Shown: piece after piece, positions 46,040 through 55,136 of the stretch
Layout: the number at the start of each line of letters is the position of its first letter
Position numbering within the stretch: the first letter of the stretch is position 1
Assembly (NCBI RefSeq): GCF_037890695.1
Contig: NZ_CP149571.1
Location: forward strand, 3,254,001-3,318,000
Source of the DNA: Aeromonas jandaei
GTDB taxonomy: Bacteria > Pseudomonadota > Gammaproteobacteria > Enterobacterales > Aeromonadaceae
DNA length: 64,000 nt
Direction of reading: 5' to 3'
Position numbers and translations under genes: made by a program
Notes under the pieces: model-generated
The model's input: only the letters and a program-made list of their open reading frames with translations
The model's database searches: none
What the model was told of the DNA's origin: nothing

Positions 46040-46438
46040 TCACGAGGTGACAAGGCGGGTGTGGCAGCACTTCAAACCGCCCAGAATAAAGAGCGCAGAG
46101 AAGCCCTGAAAGGCGAGCAGCAGCCAGCTGGCGTTGTCGGCAAGCTCAACCGAGACGCACTGGTGAGTGAGGTAGACCAGCAGGGTGATCACCCCCAGCA
46201 GCAGGCAGTTGATCAAGGTGGTGGAGATAAACCCGATCAGCCAGGCACTGGAAATACTCAAGGCGGAAAATACGCTGCCCATGGCGAGCCGTGCAGCCAT
46301 AAAACAGCCGAAAAAACCGAAGCCGAGCAGAAATATCATCTCGTCGCGCCAAATATAGCAACCTATTCCCAGCAATATCGCCGCCAGATAGGTGCCAATA
46401 TAGAAAATTCCGAATAAGCGACCAATTTCATGTTGCAT
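46040..46438 (-). CDS. Small polytopic membrane protein
   Basis: A 132-residue protein with four likely membrane helices (for example FGIFYIGTYLAAILLGIGCY and WLIGFISTTLINCLLLGVIT). No family recognised. GGGGA lies six bases before the ATG at 46438; an ATG directly upstream would leave too short a spacing. It follows fdhF on the same strand but a strong terminator stands between them, so it likely has its own promoter. Confidence 0.6.
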   Translation of the reverse strand: MQHEIGRLFGIFYIGTYLAAILLGIGCYIWRDEMIFLLGFGFFGCFMAARLAMGSVFSALSISSAWLIGFISTTLINCLLLGVITLLVYLTHQCVSVELADNASWLLLAFQGFSALFILGGLKCCHTRLVTS

Positions 46439-46467
46439 CATTTATCCCCTGTTTTTGGGTAATAAAA

Positions 46468-46497
46468 GGGTGCCCGACTCGATAAATCCGAGTCGGG
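46468..46497 (-). terminator. Terminator of the hydN-fdhF unit
   Basis: Stem CCCGACTCG/CGAGTCGGG (46473-46481 with 46489-46497); on the minus strand it is followed by CACCCTTTTATT. Confidence 0.8.
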
Positions 46498-46535
46498 TTC
46501 CCTTATTTGTGCAGAACGTCCTTTTTTAGGGCGGG

Positions 46536-48680
46536 TCAGCCTTTGGCTGCGCTGCGCAATTTCGCCTTGAGCGCGCTGTATTCAGTCTGGACGTACACTT
46601 CCGCCTCAGGCTGATTGTCAATGCGCTCAATCTTCACCGCACAGTACTTGTACTCCGGCGTGTGGGAGACGGGATCGACGTGCTCGATGGTGAGCTCGTT
46701 ACAGGCCCCGATCCACCACTGGTAGGTCATGTAGACCACCCCGGCGTTGACCCGGTCGTTGTAGTTGGCCCGGGTGATCACCTTGCCACGGCGCGACGAG
46801 ATCCAGACCAGCGCCTGATCCTTCACCCCGAGCTTCTTGGCATCGCTCGGGTGGATCTGCACATAGCCCGGCTCATCGGCCAGGGTCTGCAGCGCCGAAC
46901 AGTTGCCGGTCATGGAGCGGCAGGAGTAGTGACCTACCTCGCGCACGGTGGAGAGCACCAGCGGGTACTCGGCACAGGGCTGCTCCAGCGGCGGCCGCCA
47001 CTCGGAGGCAATCAGCTGACCCTTGCCGCTCGGGGTGGTGAACACATTCCCCTCGAACAGAGTGCTGGTGCCCGGGTGATCCTCGGTCGGGCAAGGCCAC
47101 TGCACGCTCTTGAGATCGGCCATTTTGTCGTAGCTGACCCCGGCGTAGAGCGGGCAGAGCGCACGCATCTCGTCCCAGATCTCTTCGGTGTTGTGGTACT
47201 CCATGGGGTAACCCATGGCGGTCGCCATCAACGAGAAGATGGCCCAGTCCGGCTTCACATTCTCAGGGGGCGTCACCGCCTTGTAGAAGCGCTGGAAGCC
47301 GCGATCCGCCGAGCTGTAGACCCCTTCATGCTCGCCCCAGCTGGTGGCGGGCAGAATGACATCCGCCATCTCGGCGGTCTGGGTCATGAAGATATCCTGC
47401 ACGATCACCAGCTCCATCCCCGCCAGAGTCCGGCGGAACTGACCGAGATCTGCCTCGGTCTGGGCCGGATCTTCACCAAAGATGTAGAAGGCCTTGCACT
47501 TGCCCTCCTCCACCTTGTGGCCAAGCTCGGTCAGGCGATAGCCGGGTTTCTGGGACAGAGACTCCACGCCCCACGCCTTGGCGAACTTGGCGCTGATGGC
47601 GGGATCGGCCACCGACTGATAACCCGGGAACTGGTGCGGCAGCATCCCCATATCACAGGTGCCCTGCACGTTGTTCTGACCGCGCACCGGCCCGCAGCCG
47701 GTGCCGCGACGACCAAAGTTGCCGGTCAGCAGCGCCAGACCCGCCAGCCCCTTGACCACATCCACCGCCTGACCGTACTGGGTCACCCCCATGCCCCACA
47801 GGATCATGGACGCAGGCGACTCGGCATAGGTGCGAATGGCGGCGCGGATATCGGCGGCTTTGAGGCCAGTGATCCCCTCCACATATTCCGGGGTGTACTT
47901 GGCCACCGTCGCCTTGAAGGTCTCGAACCCTTCGGTGTAGTTGGCGACGAATGCCTTGTTGTAGAGCCCTTCATTGATCAACACGTTGGCGAAAGCGTTA
48001 ACCAGCGCCATATTGGAACCGTTTCTGAGCGGCAGCCACTGATCGGCGATGCGGGCGGTCTCCACCATGCGGGGATCACACACAATCACCTTGGCCCCGT
48101 TTGCCTTCGCCTTGAGGATATGGCGGGCGACGATGGGGTGAGAGTCAGCAGCGTTGTAACCAAATACCAGCAGGCACTTGGTCTCTTGAATTTCGGGAAT
48201 GGCGTTGCTCATGGCGCCGTTGCCTACAGTTGTCTCCAGACCGGAGACTGAGGGTGCGTGTCACACCCTCGCGCAGTGGTCGACGTTGTTCGTCCCAATC
48301 ACCGCACGGGCAAATTTCTGCATCACATAGTTGGCTTCATTGCCCGGGCCACGGGCAGAGCCGGTGGTCATGATGGCGTCCGGGCCATATTTCGCCTTGA
48401 TGGCAGAGAGACGGCTGCTGGCGAACTCGATCGCTTCATCCCAGGAGACAGCCTCGAACTTGCCACCGCGCTCGCGGCGGATCATCGGGCTCTTGAGACG
48501 GGGGGTCAGCAGGTTGGTGTCGTTCAAAAAATCCCAACCGTAATAGCCCTTGAGGCAGAGCTGCCCCTCGTTGGTCCGGCCGTTGGCGCCTTCGGCCCCC
48601 ACCACCTTGTCGTTTTCAACCAGCAGGTTGATTTTGCAACCGGTGCCGCAATAGGGGCACACGGTAATGACTTTTTTCAT
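46536..48680 (-). CDS. fdhF: Formate dehydrogenase H, selenocysteine-containing
   Basis: One gene interrupted only by an in-frame TGA (48261-48263) that encodes selenocysteine at residue 140, in the context NNVDHCARV-U-HAPSVSG, the same place as in E. coli FdhF. The product has 714 residues, E. coli length. The N-terminal CPYCGTGCKI binds a 4Fe-4S cluster; the rest is a molybdopterin-bis-MGD oxidoreductase. It oxidises formate to CO2 and passes electrons to HycB. A SECIS hairpin follows the UGA. It is downstream of hydN, 46 bases apart. Annotation as two separate genes would be wrong. Confidence 0.96.
48232..48248 (-). promoter_or_regulatory. SECIS hairpin of fdhF
   Basis: On the coding strand, GTCTCC-GGTCT-GGAGAC starts 12 bases after the UGA. 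The GGTCT loop is the same as in the E. coli fdhF SECIS, the SelB-binding element. A lower interrupted stem (CCT...AGG) extends it. Confidence 0.85.
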
Positions 48681-48726
48681 GACTCACACTCTTGTTTGTT
48701 AACGAAAAACGGCTCGGCAAGCCCGC

Positions 48727-49326
48727 TCATACCCGCGCCGGCATCGCCAGCAGTGCCTCGGCACTGGCCAGCTGCTTCTGCCGGTTCAGGTTTTCAAGAT
48801 GCTCCGGCGTGACCAGCCGCAGCGCCTGGGTCGGACACACCTCGACACAGGCCAGGCCCGCCTCGCGGTGACGGCAGAGATCGCACTTGAGCGCCTGCGC
48901 CTTGGTCTGCGGACGCTTGAAGAGCGAATCGGCAGCGGGTGCCACCTCTTTGAGTACCACCGCCATGGCGCCGTAAGGACAGGCCACAACGCAGGACTTG
49001 CAGCCGATGCAGCGCTCCTGCAACACCTTGACGCAACCATCCTCGCTGACGATGGCATTGTTCGGGCAGGCCATGGCGCACGGCTTGTCTTCACACTGGC
49101 GGCAGAGCACCGGCGTGGTCACCTTGCTGCCCACGATCACCTTCAGGCGCGGCTGAAAGTAGCTGTCCTTGGAGACCAGATGTCCATCCTCGATGGCAAG
49201 ATGCAGGCCGCCCTCCCGCTCAAGGGTCCCGCTGCAAGACCCTGACTGGTGTGAAACGGCGCAGGCCACCTCACAGGTACGACACCCAATACAGAGACTG
49301 GGATCTGCAATCACGAAGCTGTTCAT
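48727..49326 (-). CDS. hydN: HydN-like four-cluster ferredoxin
   Basis: A 199-residue iron-sulfur protein with four cysteine clusters: CIGCRTCEVAC, CRQCEDKPCAMACP, CIGCKSCVVACP and CDLCRHREAGLACVEVCP. It resembles HydN and HycB. It likely carries or delivers electrons for FdhF. The ATG at 49326 gives the usual N-terminus NSFVIADPSLCIGC; the frame is open 26 codons upstream without homology. AGGA lies nine bases before it. A sigma-54 promoter lies about 50 bases upstream. Confidence 0.88.
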   Translation of the reverse strand: MNSFVIADPSLCIGCRTCEVACAVSHQSGSCSGTLEREGGLHLAIEDGHLVSKDSYFQPRLKVIVGSKVTTPVLCRQCEDKPCAMACPNNAIVSEDGCVKVLQERCIGCKSCVVACPYGAMAVVLKEVAPAADSLFKRPQTKAQALKCDLCRHREAGLACVEVCPTQALRLVTPEHLENLNRQKQLASAEALLAMPARV

Positions 49327-49372
49327 AGAGAGGGATCCTAAATGGTTCGTTACACCGGGCCGCCCGCCGACA

Positions 49373-49389
49373 GGCAAAGAGGCGGCCAG
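49373..49389 (-). promoter_or_regulatory. Sigma-54 promoter of hydN-fdhF
   Basis: On the minus strand, CTGGCCGCCTCTTTGCC has TGG and TTGC elements at exact -24/-12 spacing. It lies 47 bases before the hydN start. Confidence 0.75.
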
Positions 49390-49990
49390 CCCCCCACAAA
49401 GCATTTATCAGACCAAAACAGGCGAATGGCGCGATAAAAATTCACAAGCGACTGAAAATAAAGAAGTAATCAGAAATAAAAACGTGCTGAATGCCACCCC
49501 TGACGAGGGTGACGACGGGGTGGGAAGTGTGATCGACACGACAAAAGTGACGAGCTCGACACCGGCTGATCAGCCCCTGCCCCAGCCGTATAACGGAGCC
49601 GTGCGAAGGCGTTTGCAACCAGGATCGGCCGCCCTAAACCGGGCAAGCGGAGGAAGGAAAGCCGGGGAGAAAAACCATAGCAAGGGCCAAAAATGGGCTG
49701 TGCAGCATGCAAAAATGGCTTGGAGCGGCGGCCAAGTTGTTTGGTTTTGCTATCGAGCTGGCAGGCCATCATCAAGTAAAACCGAACAAAAACAGGCCAC
49801 TTATTGACTGATTTGTTGAGCCAGAGCCGGTTTTAGGCCCCTGCCCCTTCAGTTTTCTATCCCTCCGGTTAATATGTGCCACTTGGCAACCAGCTCCATT
49901 AGGGTCGAGCTCCATGCATATAAAAAATAATATAGGGCTGGTTAACCGTTGCTCAGATAAATTAAGAGCCAAATATTTTATAGGTGATAT
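49390..49990. promoter_or_regulatory. Upstream region of hydN with GTGACGA motifs
   Basis: No supported gene. GTGACGA occurs at 49509 and 49547, with a TGACGA at 49501, about 110-165 bases upstream of the sigma-54 promoter. The same heptamer clusters before hycB. These are candidate FhlA-binding sites. Confidence 0.5.
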
Positions 49991-50630
49991 ATGTATAAGG
50001 TAGGCATTGTTTTATTTGATGATTTTACAGATGTAGATTTTTTCTTGATGTACGATTTGCTTGGCAGGACAACTGACCGTTGTGTCCGTGAAAATTTTAG
50101 GTACCAAACCATTTCACCAATCTCACCTTGGCATTGCAGTGAAAACTGACGGTGCGATTTCTGAGGTTGTTGAACAAGATGTCATACTCATCACTAGCGG
50201 TAAACGTGGTATCCCTGCAGCCATGAAGAATCATGAGTTTATGTCCTCATTAATACTTGACCCCAGCAAACAGCTTATAGGTTCAATATGTGCAGGCTCC
50301 TTCATTTTGCATGAACTGGGATTACTTAAAAATAAAAAAATGACAACAAATCCTGATGCAAAAGTTACTTTGGAATCACTTGGTGGTGATGTACTAGATT
50401 TACCTCTAGTTGTTAATGGTAATATTGCAACTGCAGGAGGATGTCTTTCTCTGATGTATTTAATTGGTTGGCTCGCAGAAAGATTATTTGATGTGGATAC
50501 TCGAAGGATGATTCAAAATCAGTTACTCCCAGCTGGTCAACAAGACATCTTCGAAAAATTGATATCAGCAACTATCAAGTCTGCAGAAAATCAGAATATT
50601 AATAACAATGTATCCTTGGAGAAGGTATGA
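49991..50630 (+). pseudogene. DJ-1/PfpI-family gene, frameshifted
   Basis: ATG at 49991 (after AGGTGAT) opens MYKVGIVLFDDFTDVDFFLM, the standard DJ-1/PfpI start, but after YDLLGRTTD the frame departs from the family. The frame used from 50061 continues VKILGTKPFHQSHLGIAV and carries IGSICAGSFILHELGLL with the nucleophile Cys, then AGGCLSLMYL. A one-base shift between about 50070 and 50095 joins the two. The intact gene would give about 213 residues. Low GC and three genes of similar composition point to transfer. A sequencing error is the alternative. Confidence 0.75.
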
Positions 50631-51103
50631 TATTTTATAATGCAGAAAAATACCAGCAGTCTTGCAATGAGCTGTTTTCCCGATACAAGATAGATATACA
50701 AAAAATTATTCCTAACGCGAGAGTTGAACATGTTGGCTCATCCTCTATCCCGAATGCGATTTCCAAAGGAGATTTAGATATATTCGTCGGCGTCGAGACT
50801 AGCCAGCTTGCTTTTTCAGTTGATTTGTTATTGGCGAAAATGAAGCTCCAAGAAAAAATAGACACATTGAGAACTCCAGAACTGTGCATGTTAGAATCTA
50901 CTACTGGTGATAATGTCGCATTACAAGTTGTCGCCAATGGCTCCAAATTCGAGTTCTTTTTGACTTTCCGTGATAAGTTAAAAGAAAATACCAAATTGGC
51001 ACATCAATACAATGCACTCAAACAATCATGTGAAGGGCTATCACAGGGCGAATACCGCCAAAAGAAATCCGAATTCATAGCGCTAGTTCTATCATTAAAA
51101 TAA
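50627..51103 (+). CDS. GrpB-family (UPF0157) nucleotidyltransferase-fold protein
   Basis: A 158-residue protein with VEHVGSSSIPNAISKGDLDI (about residues 34-53), the GrpB signature, which includes the GS and DxD elements of a nucleotidyltransferase fold. Function is not established for the family. It overlaps the end of the DJ-1-like gene by four bases (ATGA), so the two were one operon. AT-rich. Confidence 0.82.
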   Translation: MIFYNAEKYQQSCNELFSRYKIDIQKIIPNARVEHVGSSSIPNAISKGDLDIFVGVETSQLAFSVDLLLAKMKLQEKIDTLRTPELCMLESTTGDNVALQVVANGSKFEFFLTFRDKLKENTKLAHQYNALKQSCEGLSQGEYRQKKSEFIALVLSLK

Positions 51104-51160
51104 ACTATCTTGCCGAAAAGCATGCCATGCCATATAGCATTTCGAATGGAGTCAAAGTTG

Positions 51161-51583
51161 ATGAATATAAAGATATACAATGAATATAAAGATGGCATTT
51201 TCAATGTTCTTGTTGATAACCTTAGACAATTTAACTTTGATAAAATGGGTGAGGAGCGCTCCCTACCTTTAATTGTTGCCATTCATGATGATAATGACGA
51301 AGTTGTCGGTGGCATTGCCGGACGAACTATTTATCATCAACTGTTGATCGAAGTGCTTTGGGTACACAATGACAAGAGAGGACAGGGTCTCGGCATTCAA
51401 TTAATGGAGATTGCTGAACGTGAGGCACAAAAACGGGGATGTATTGCTGCTCAAGTCGATACCCTCTCATTTCAGGCACCCAAATTTTATGAAAAAATGG
51501 GATTTAAAATAGTCGGTAAAGTGAGCGGCGTTAAAAATAGTCCTGACCGCTACTTTTTATTGAAGCACTATCATGGAGAGTAA
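51161..51583 (+). CDS. GNAT-family N-acetyltransferase
   Basis: A 140-residue GNAT protein with the acetyl-CoA loop DKRGQGLGIQLMEIAE (about residues 71-86) and a C-terminal FYEKMGFKIVG motif. Substrate unknown. The ATG at 51161 follows GGAG at nine bases. It closes the AT-rich three-gene insert between hydN and kup and is followed directly by a palindromic repeat. Confidence 0.82.
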   Translation: MNIKIYNEYKDGIFNVLVDNLRQFNFDKMGEERSLPLIVAIHDDNDEVVGGIAGRTIYHQLLIEVLWVHNDKRGQGLGIQLMEIAEREAQKRGCIAAQVDTLSFQAPKFYEKMGFKIVGKVSGVKNSPDRYFLLKHYHGE

Positions 51584-51591
51584 TAATTACC

Positions 51592-51673
51592 GTAGGGTGC
51601 AATAAGCGCAGCGCATTGCACCTCTTGCCTATTTTAATACTTGGTGCAATTCACTTCGTTCATTGCACCCTAC
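51592..51673. repeat. MITE-like palindromic repeat, copy 1
   Basis: Ends GTAGGGTGCAAT and ATTGCACCCTAC form a 12-base inverted repeat; inside are AAGCGCAGCG and a second GGTGCAATTCACTTCG arm. A related copy lies at 54169-54248. It resembles widespread short GTAGGGTGCAATAAGC repeats. Confidence 0.8.
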
Positions 51674-52114
51674 ATTTTCTCCTTCCAAATAAAGACTCCA
51701 TTGCTACCCAACGCCCTCCCCTTTGCCATCCTGCCAGCAATTAATTAGTCACTATTTTATCGTCTACTTTTCACTCAGCCCGATAAAAAATAGCGACCAA
51801 AGCGCTTCCCCAGATAAAACAAACGGTTGCCCGCAGAGCGGGTGAATATTTCAATCAACGGCCAATTAATAACCTTACTCAAAAGGGCGTTTTGATTATT
51901 TATACCTGAGCATGAACCCGCAGAGTGTGTGTCATTATAAGCTTAACGACAGATGAACAGACTGTGTCCCATGAAACGCATCTTTATATCCGATTAGCTC
52001 CCTTCCCATCGCAATCCTTTGATTTCCCCCCGATGTTGTATCCACACATACCTGATGTGTTCGGGGCGATCTGCTGTGGCAAACGTGTAAACATCAAACT
52101 GACAAGATGAACTC
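51674..52114. other. Intergenic region upstream of kup
   Basis: About 440 bases with no supported gene. A 61-codon frame at 51925 has no ribosome site or motif. The kup promoter should lie near the right end; I do not claim a position. Confidence 0.5.
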
Positions 52115-53983
52115 ATGAACTGTGATAAACAACAAGCCATGTCCGGCGTCATGCTGGCGGCGATTGGCGTAGTCTATGGCGATATCGGCACCAGCCCGCT
52201 CTATACCTTGCGCGAGTGCCTGTCAGGTCAATTCGGGTTCGGCGTCGAGCCGGCCTCCATTCTCGGCTTTCTCTCGCTGATCTTCTGGCTGCTGATCCTG
52301 GTGGTGTCGGTCAAGTACCTCTCCTTTGTGATGCGGGCCGACAACGCCGGCGAGGGTGGCATTCTCACCCTGATGTCGCTGGCAACCCGCAACGCCTCTA
52401 CCCGCTGGACGCCGCTGCTGATCATCCTCGGCCTGATTGGCGGCAGCTTCTTCTATGGCGAGGTGGTGATCACACCGGCGATGTCGGTGATGTCGGCCAT
52501 CGAGGGTCTGAGCATTCTCACCCCCGCCCTCGACCCCTATATCGTCACCCTCTCGGTGCTGGTGCTGACCATGCTGTTTGCCATCCAGAAACATGGCACC
52601 GCCATGGTGGGCAAGCTGTTTGCCCCCATCATGCTGATCTGGTTTATGACGCTGGCGGTGCTGGGACTGCGCGGCATCATCCACAACCCCGAAGTGCTGG
52701 GTGCGCTCAACCCCGTCTGGGCGGTGCGCTTCTTTGTCCAGTACCAGACCACCTCCTTCTTTGCCCTCGGCGCCGTGGTGCTGGCCATCACCGGGGTAGA
52801 GGCGCTCTACGCGGATATGGGCCACTTTGGCAAAAATCCCATTCGCCTCGCCTGGTTTATCGTGGTGTTGCCCTCGCTGGTGCTCAACTACTTCGGTCAG
52901 GGTGCGCTGCTGCTGAGTAACCCCGCCGCCATTGCCAACCCCTTCTTCCTGCTCGCGCCGAAATGGGCGCTGGTGCCGCTGCTGCTGCTGGCGACCATGG
53001 CGACGGTGATCGCCTCCCAGGCGGTGATCTCCGGGGTCTTTTCGCTGACCCGGCAGGCGGTGCGCCTCGGTTATCTCTCCCCCATCCGCATCGTTCACAC
53101 CTCCGAGCAGGAGTCCGGCCAGATCTATATTCCGGTCATCAACTGGATGCTCTATATCTCGGTGGTGATCGTCATCATGAGCTTCGAGCACTCCAGCAAT
53201 CTGGCGGCGGCCTACGGCATCGCGGTGACCGGCACCATGGTGCTTACCTCCATCCTCTCTTGCTCGGTGGCCAAGAACAGCTGGCACTGGAACAAGTATC
53301 TGGTGGCCATCCTGTTTGCCGCGCTGCTCTGTATCGACGTGCCGCTCTTTGCCGCCAACCTCGCCAAGATCTTCTCCGGTGGCTGGCTGCCGCTCACTCT
53401 GGGCGCGGTGATGTTCACCGTGATGACCAGCTGGAAGAGCGAGCGTTTCCAGCTTATTCGTCGCCTGAACGAACACGGCAACTCGCTGGAGCCGATGATC
53501 GCCTCGCTGGAAAAATCCCCGCCGACCCGGGTGGCCGGCACTGCGGTCTATATGTCGCGGGTGGTCAATGTGATCCCTCATGCGCTGCTGCACAACCTCA
53601 AGCACAACAAGGTGCTGCACGAGCGGATCATCCTGCTCACCCTGCGGGTGGAGGATGTCCCCTACGTCCACAATGTGCGCCGGGTCTGCATCGAGCAGCT
53701 CTCCCCCACCTTCTGGCGGGTGGTGGCAAGCTACGGCTGGCGCGAAACCCCGAACGTGGAGGAGATCTTCCACCGCTGCAACGCCGAGGGGCTGAGCTGC
53801 CGGATGATGGAGACCTCGTTCTTTATGGCCCACGAGTCGCTCATCATGAAAGACCGCCCCTGGTATCTCTATCTGCGCGGCAAGCTCTTTATGCTGCTGC
53901 AGCGCAACGCCCTGCGCGCCCCGGATCAGTTCGAGATCCCGCCCAACCGGGTCATCGAACTTGGATCCCAGGTGGATATCTGA
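52115..53983 (+). CDS. kup: Potassium uptake protein Kup
   Basis: A 622-residue KUP/HAK/KT transporter of full length. The first membrane segment holds [13 protein letters not shown] with the conserved Asp and Gly, followed by about twelve hydrophobic segments and a cytosolic C-terminal domain (from about residue 450). It imports potassium with protons, chiefly at acidic pH. The ATG at 52115 lies shortly after GATGA. It separates hydN-fdhF from hyc and is flanked by two copies of a palindromic repeat. Confidence 0.95.
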   Translation: MNCDKQQAMSGVMLAAIGVVYGDIGTSPLYTLRECLSGQFGFGVEPASILGFLSLIFWLLILVVSVKYLSFVMRADNAGEGGILTLMSLATRNASTRWTPLLIILGLIGGSFFYGEVVITPAMSVMSAIEGLSILTPALDPYIVTLSVLVLTMLFAIQKHGTAMVGKLFAPIMLIWFMTLAVLGLRGIIHNPEVLGALNPVWAVRFFVQYQTTSFFALGAVVLAITGVEALYADMGHFGKNPIRLAWFIVVLPSLVLNYFGQGALLLSNPAAIANPFFLLAPKWALVPLLLLATMATVIASQAVISGVFSLTRQAVRLGYLSPIRIVHTSEQESGQIYIPVINWMLYISVVIVIMSFEHSSNLAAAYGIAVTGTMVLTSILSCSVAKNSWHWNKYLVAILFAALLCIDVPLFAANLAKIFSGGWLPLTLGAVMFTVMTSWKSERFQLIRRLNEHGNSLEPMIASLEKSPPTRVAGTAVYMSRVVNVIPHALLHNLKHNKVLHERIILLTLRVEDVPYVHNVRRVCIEQLSPTFWRVVASYGWRETPNVEEIFHRCNAEGLSCRMMETSFFMAHESLIMKDRPWYLYLRGKLFMLLQRNALRAPDQFEIPPNRVIELGSQVDI

Positions 53984-54030
53984 TGGCGGGTTGATGGCCT
54001 CTTGATGGCATAGAAAACCTCAGCAAATAG

Positions 54031-54060
54031 AGAGGGAGGCATTGGCCTCCCTCTTCTTTT
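54031..54060 (+). terminator. Terminator of kup
   Basis: Ten-base stem AGAGGGAGGC/GCCTCCCTCT with loop ATTG, followed by TCTTTT. Confidence 0.85.
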
Positions 54061-54168
54061 CCGTTAACCCCGATTACCGCCCCCTCATCCCCAGCCCTTA
54101 TCCCGCAAGGGGAGAAGGGGGCAAACCACGGCAAATCGAACCAGCTCATTTCCCCTCACACAACAGCC

Positions 54169-54248
54169 GTAGGGTGCAACAAGCGCAGCGCCGTGCACCG
54201 CGAACATATTTGATAGCGGTGCAATTCACTTCGTTCTTTGCACCCTAC
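54169..54248. repeat. MITE-like palindromic repeat, copy 2
   Basis: Starts GTAGGGTGCAACAAGCGCAG and ends TTTGCACCCTAC, with an internal GGTGCAATTCACTTCGTTC shared with copy 1. The two copies differ in the middle. Confidence 0.8.
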
Positions 54249-54267
54249 TCATGCTGCGTTTTCCAAG

Positions 54268-54312
54268 GTGACGAACCCTCTTGGCGGCTTCGTCACAAGT
54301 GACGAACGTCAC
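54268..54312. promoter_or_regulatory. Candidate FhlA-binding cluster upstream of hycB
   Basis: GTGACGA at 54268 and 54299, its complement TCGTCAC at 54290 and ACGTCAC at 54306 lie within 45 bases, about 100-140 bases before the sigma-54 promoter. The motif also occurs twice before hydN. Confidence 0.55.
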
Positions 54313-54409
54313 AGTTCGACAGCCACACCAGCCCTTTCACCCAACCACGAGAATATTTTTATTCATTTAAAAACAGCTACTTAAAACCAATTTATCTGTA
54401 AAAACCATT

Positions 54410-54426
54410 TTGGCCCGTATCTTGCC
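54410..54426 (+). promoter_or_regulatory. Sigma-54 promoter of hycB-I
   Basis: TTGGCCCGTATCTTGCC matches YTGGCACGRNNNTTGCW except at two positions and has exact -24/-12 spacing. The hycB ATG lies 45 bases further. Confidence 0.85.
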
Positions 54427-54470
54427 AACCTGCCCCTACTTTCTCCGTTCGCGACACGACAAGGTAGGCT

Positions 54471-55136
54471 ATGAACCGCTTCGTTATCGCTGACCCCAAG
54501 CTTTGTATCGGCTGTGGCACCTGTATGGCGGCCTGCAGCGAGGTACACAAGGCGCAAGGTTTGCAGCAAGCCCCCCGTTTAACCGTTATGCGACACGAGC
54601 AGGCGACCATGCCGGTTCAGTGCCGTCACTGTGACGATGCCCCCTGCATCAAGGTGTGCCCGGTCGAGGCAATTCGCCAAACCGGCGATTGCGTGCAACT
54701 CAACGAGTCGCTCTGCATCGGCTGCAATCTCTGCGCCGTGGCCTGCCCCTTTGGCGCCATCCAGAGCGGCGGCAGCCGTCCGGTGGCCGTGGCCACCAGT
54801 TACGACACCTATATCCCCTGCTCCATCCGCTCCAGCAACCCCTCCACCTCTGCCGGCCTGCGCTGCTTTGGCGAGGATCTGCTGAGCTGGGAGCCGGGCG
54901 TGCGCAGCATCGCCGTCAAGTGCGATCTGTGCGAGTTTCGCGCCGATGGCCCGGCCTGTGTCGGAGCCTGCCCCTCCCAGGCACTGAAGCTGGTCAATGA
55001 CGGCGACACCGAACGCGCCGCCCGTATCCGTCGCCAGCAAGCGGCCGACACCAACCCGCAAGGGGCCTCAGCCTTCTCGGCGCCTGCCACGGCGCTCCCT
55101 GCATCCGATTTATCCACCACAGAGGGAGTTCGCTGA
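54471..55136 (+). CDS. hycB: Formate hydrogenlyase electron-transfer subunit HycB
   Basis: A 221-residue four-cluster ferredoxin with CIGCGTCMAAC, CRHCDDAPCIKVCP, CIGCNLCAVACP and CDLCEFRADGPACVGACP. It carries electrons from FdhF to the hydrogenase module. The C-terminal 20 residues are extra and low-complexity compared with E. coli HycB (203 residues recalled). First gene after the sigma-54 promoter; its stop overlaps the hycC start by one base. No hycA repressor gene precedes it. Confidence 0.92.
   Translation: MNRFVIADPKLCIGCGTCMAACSEVHKAQGLQQAPRLTVMRHEQATMPVQCRHCDDAPCIKVCPVEAIRQTGDCVQLNESLCIGCNLCAVACPFGAIQSGGSRPVAVATSYDTYIPCSIRSSNPSTSAGLRCFGEDLLSWEPGVRSIAVKCDLCEFRADGPACVGACPSQALKLVNDGDTERAARIRRQQAADTNPQGASAFSAPATALPASDLSTTEGVR

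Noticed and set aside
46536..48212. A separate formate dehydrogenase gene starting at 48212
   Set aside because: It is the second part of fdhF after the Sec UGA; residues before and after the TGA align with one continuous FdhF.
52223..53833. A 536-codon frame opposite kup
   Set aside because: Antisense shadow, very rich in His and Gln from complemented hydrophobic codons; kup is clearly the real gene.
51592..54248. Palindromic repeats as a CRISPR array
   Set aside because: Only two copies, 2.5 kb apart, with no regular spacers and no cas genes.
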